DNA from: Seminavis robusta
Lineage: Eukaryota; Bacillariophyta; Bacillariophyceae; Naviculales; Naviculaceae
Length of the DNA stretch: 64,000 nucleotides
Assembly: GCA_903772945.1 (NCBI GenBank)
Contig: CAICTM010000100.1
Location: forward strand, 57,195 to 121,194
Direction of reading: 5' to 3'
Positions 61,465 through 64,000 of the stretch are shown here, one piece after another. Position 1 is the first letter of the stretch; every line of letters starts with the position of its first letter. The notes beneath the pieces were generated by a model that made no database searches, was not told the origin of the DNA, and was given only the letters and a program-made list of their open reading frames with translations. Both the position numbers and the translations under genes were made by a program.

Positions 61465-62040
61465 GCGCCGAAATGGAAGTGCAACATTGGAAGAAAAGAC
61501 TGTTTTAAAGAGTGGAAGAGGGGCCGCACCTCGACAGATAAGAACAAGCTAAACCTTGACCGCTACGAAGGAAAACATTGTTCACAAGAGGTAATTCGAA
61601 AGCTATGGATGCTTGTCCCTCGGACGCAATACGTCGGATGATTGCAAAATTTTCAAATCCAACTGGTTTCAACTGGCCTCGGCAATCTCGTAGCTATCCG
61701 TACCGGTAGGGGGGGTACCGGTACGGAGGACGTTGTACGGTAGTTTCCAGTTTTGCTTGCAAGCTTCCTCGTGTCGTTTCATGCGATGTCTTCCCCGTAA
61801 GATCACTTGCTGAAGGTTGGACCTGGTGGAACCTACCGTAGCTATAGTTACAGCTATACCGGTACTTAGGAGACTGGATGCTGGTTTGCTCGCTCCCTTA
61901 CATCACTAACAAGGGATGCGGAACGTCGCTGAAATAAATAAAACGAGATCCCTCTTCTCCTTGCTAGTAGGATTAAGACCGACAATGGCTATTTGCTATG
62001 TATGCTTCACAAGGGAACGTCAAAGGTGAATGTTCCTGAA
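61465..62040. other. Intergenic
   Basis: Contains two TACCGGTA words around a G-run (about 61698-61722) and the right-hand degenerate copies of the flanking sequence (61806-61835, 61871-61895). No gene seen. Confidence 0.45.
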
Positions 62041-62340
62041 TTAGATTGAGGCCGTCTGGATGGATTCCAAAGGTCCATCAATAAAGTCGCAACGAAGATC
62101 ATGCAGTGCAGCAGCTCGGAAAGGACAATACAAGACATTCTTCCCATCGGTTGCCACTCCAAACACGGCTCCTGACGCTGTGGCGGAAATGGACCACATC
62201 TTGCCGTCCACCTTTTCCCAAGGAGCTGCAGTCGCAAGGGTTTGCCAATTGAGCTTCATGTACCAAATGTCGTTCCATTCGTCAATCATCCAAAGGTCAT
62301 TCAGACCACCAAGCGCCACTTGACGAGGAGTGCCAGCCAT
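62041..62340 (-). pseudogene. Tectonin-like beta-propeller fragment
   Basis: About 99 residues if started at the ATG complementing 62338-62340; the frame reads further upstream without an ATG. The segment APWEKVDGKMWSISATASGA and VFGVATDGKNVLYCPF fits the tectonin repeat 'W..V.G.l..Is.G..G.VwGv...g.iy', with a preceding partial blade (DEWNDIWYMKLNWQ). Tectonin propellers are lectin-like or membrane-sensing domains with five or more blades; only one to two are present here, so this is a fragment or the last exon of a gene with upstream exons I could not find. Confidence 0.4.
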
Positions 62341-62530
62341 CCCTGTGCATGCTAGGCCTGCATCCAGTCCCACTTCATTAGTGACTCAACCAGTCACAGA
62401 CCCTTCTCAGCCATTCTTTTCTCGATCCTTTGCCGCAACAACCAAGTGAAGGTTGTGACAGACAAAGAGCCGAGCGAATGAGCCACAGATTTGCAATGAA
62501 ACTTGGATTGTCCGCCTTCTAACTTTTGTC

Positions 62531-64000
62531 TTGGTGCCACCAAATCGCCAAAGTGAGAGCATCCAGCGCTGGCTCACACAGGCGGGTAGCTCCACCACAC
62601 AGTGCCTTGCTACCTTTGGATTTTCAAATGACGAATGTGGGATGTTCCAACTCCGCGGCACTTGCCGTCGCTCTGCCTGCGCTAAACAGCACACTCCTCG
62701 TCCAGTAGGTGACACTCAAGTCAACACGGTGACTGCTCTTTTGACCACTGGTTTAAGGGGCACCCAGCCACCCCGCAACTGACTACCACACACACACCTA
62801 CACTTTCCATCTCAACAGACCATCCCACATGACCCAATACCCGGTACATTGAGACAGAATCACACTCCTTCGCCTCAGAATCTTGCTCCACCACAAGCCA
62901 CAGCCGAGCATCTGAGCCAAATCACACAACAAACATTTTCATCTACCATCACTAAAAAGAGACTGCACAACTCCCTTCACCTCACAACTCACGCTATCAC
63001 ACAACAACACAAACGCCTCCGAATTCTCCCGCCCGACCCAATCCATCCTCCCACCCCGACTGCAGAGCCCAACAACCCGCATCACGGGCAGCGTCCTTTC
63101 ACCAACCACAGCAGCCATCTGCCTACGGCAACCGCTCGCCCTTCCCCGCCTCCCCAAGCTGCCGCCCGACGATTGCGCCGTGAACACCACCTCCACAATC
63201 AAGCTGTGGCGCTAGCCACACAGCACCTTCAAACTTCGTCGTCATCCCCAGACCAACCCACTCCCACCGCTCCAACACCTGCACCGGCAGCTCGTCGCCT
63301 GCATCAGGTTCCGCCACCCCAGCATCCGGGCCGCACCGGCCCAACCCGCCAACTACGAACCACCTTGACTGACACCATTGCCCCTGCCACCATTCAGGAT
63401 GTCTTCAGCATCCTTACCCAAACACAAAGTAAGTCCAATCCTCATGTTCCTCTGCGTGGTTTGATGTTCCCCGGCCCCCTTGCCCAGGCCCACCCGGCTG
63501 GCCCACAACTGAAAGAGTACGGTACAACAGGCTGTCCTGTCGACATCACAGCAAACTGGACTTTGGACGAACTTGACGCTGCCGTGCAGTACGGCGCCCA
63601 TCCATCCGCCGAATCCGCCGAAGCCGCCCAGGCATGCCGTACCGAAGCCCTGGAAAAAGTCGATCAAGGTTTCGTCAAGCTCATGCCATGGAAAACGCTC
63701 CGTGCCAACATTGCCAAAGGTCTCCTGACACACACCAAAATCAGTCCCATTGCGGCGATCCCGCACAAGAGCCGCCTCTTTCGAATGATTTTGGACCTGT
63801 CGAACAAAGGTCAACGCCGACGAAAGCAAGGCCCCCAATCAGTCAACGAGCTCACAAATGAAGATGCAGCGCCTCGACATTCCATGGATCAACTTGGAAA
63901 AACCCTTGGCCGCATCATCTATGCTGTCGGCACCAGACCCGCCGATCAGGGTCCAATTTGTTTTGCAAATTGGACATCAAGGATGGCTTCTGGCGCATGT
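62531..64000 (+). mobile_element. Retroelement, gag-like and reverse-transcriptase start, cut by window edge
   Basis: One frame runs from 62531 with a gag-like zinc-finger end (CGMFQLRGTCRRSACAKQHT, Cys-x8-Cys-x4-Cys-x3-His), a TGA at 62780-62782, then a long Pro/His/Gln-rich region and, from about 63340, a pol-like domain. The reverse-transcriptase start is recognised from KISPIAAIPHKSRLFRMILD and, in a shifted frame at the very end, FCKLDIKDGFWRM, the RT motif A region of diatom retroelements. Frameshifts occur near 63810, 63850 and 63960. The class (DIRS-like or Ty3-like) cannot be told because the rest is outside the window. Start of the element is not determined. Confidence 0.75.
63340..64000 (+). 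pseudogene. Reverse transcriptase N-terminal part, partial and frameshifted
   Basis: Frame from about 63340 reads LRTTLTDTIAPATIQDVFSI, GLMFPGPLAQAHPAG, GCPVDITANWTLDELDAAVQ, YGAHPSAESAEAAQ, then KLMPWKTLRANIAKGLLTHT, leading into the RT fingers (IPHKSRLFRMILDLS). After that the conserved residues VNADESKAPNQS and VNELTNEDAAPRHSMDQLGK are in different frames, and FCKLDIKDGFWRM in another. It is cut by the right window edge before the catalytic YxDD box. Non-functional if the indels are real. Confidence 0.7.

Overview
This is a eukaryotic nuclear window that reads as a pennate diatom, most plausibly Seminavis robusta or a close relative; the species is an inference. Evidence: genes are spaced on both strands, introns are few and short (77-94 nt, GT-AG), and several families are typical of diatoms (a DUF6824 gene, an N-terminally anchored LRR receptor with introns cut at LRR repeat boundaries, a bipartite plastid-type leader with Phe at the predicted cleavage site, DUF4419 proteins). 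Intergenic DNA is rich in self-complementary words such as TACCGGTA, TACTAGTA and GCTAGCTAG.

Layout. 1-12.6 kb: the 3' end of a gene cut by the window edge, a secreted beta-propeller protein, a TPR-methyltransferase, a membrane-anchored DUF4419 protein, a minisatellite (6.75-7.41 kb), a secreted tyrosinase, a Mpv17/PMP22-family protein with a plastid-type leader, and a nuclear mRNA cap guanine-N7 methyltransferase. 12.85-20.87 kb: a decayed Helitron with Rep/helicase relics on + (Pif1 helicase at 19.4-20.9 kb) and a broken divergent gene on -. 22-24.6 kb: two paralogous small acidic proteins around a DUF6824 gene. 24.8-26.4 kb: ALG8. 27.2-30.1 kb: a four-exon LRR receptor-like gene.

30.5-36.1 kb is the most unusual block. 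Three compact intronless genes encode a RusA-type Holliday-junction resolvase, an AlkB-like 2-oxoglutarate/Fe(II) dioxygenase and a tyrosine-recombinase-like protein. The last two converge with 11 nt between their stop codons, and a 19-bp inverted repeat lies between the first two. I read this as an intact, possibly undescribed tyrosine-recombinase mobile element that carries its own junction resolvase and a nucleic-acid-type dioxygenase.

36.8-43.5 kb: ALG12 (same N-glycan precursor pathway as ALG8), a PPIL4-type cyclophilin-RRM-RS protein, ankyrin-repeat relics, and a second DUF4419 gene with one intron. 44.45-44.83 kb: a foldback element with 37-38-nt inverted arms around an ACATTCCCTTA array. 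45.7-57.7 kb: apparently one giant mucin-like surface protein gene made of a secreted N-terminal domain, a 7-aa repeat array, six 77-aa repeats, Thr/Pro arrays, a 30-aa repeat array, a transmembrane helix and a long acidic cytoplasmic tail. Its reading frame is broken only inside the repeats, by small deletions that look like consensus errors. 57.9-59.7 kb: a third DUF4419 gene. 60-64 kb: short repeats, a hypothetical gene, a tectonin-like fragment, and a retroelement whose reverse transcriptase runs off the right edge.

No rRNA, tRNA or CRISPR was found. All calls come from reading sequence and motifs; no database search was run.
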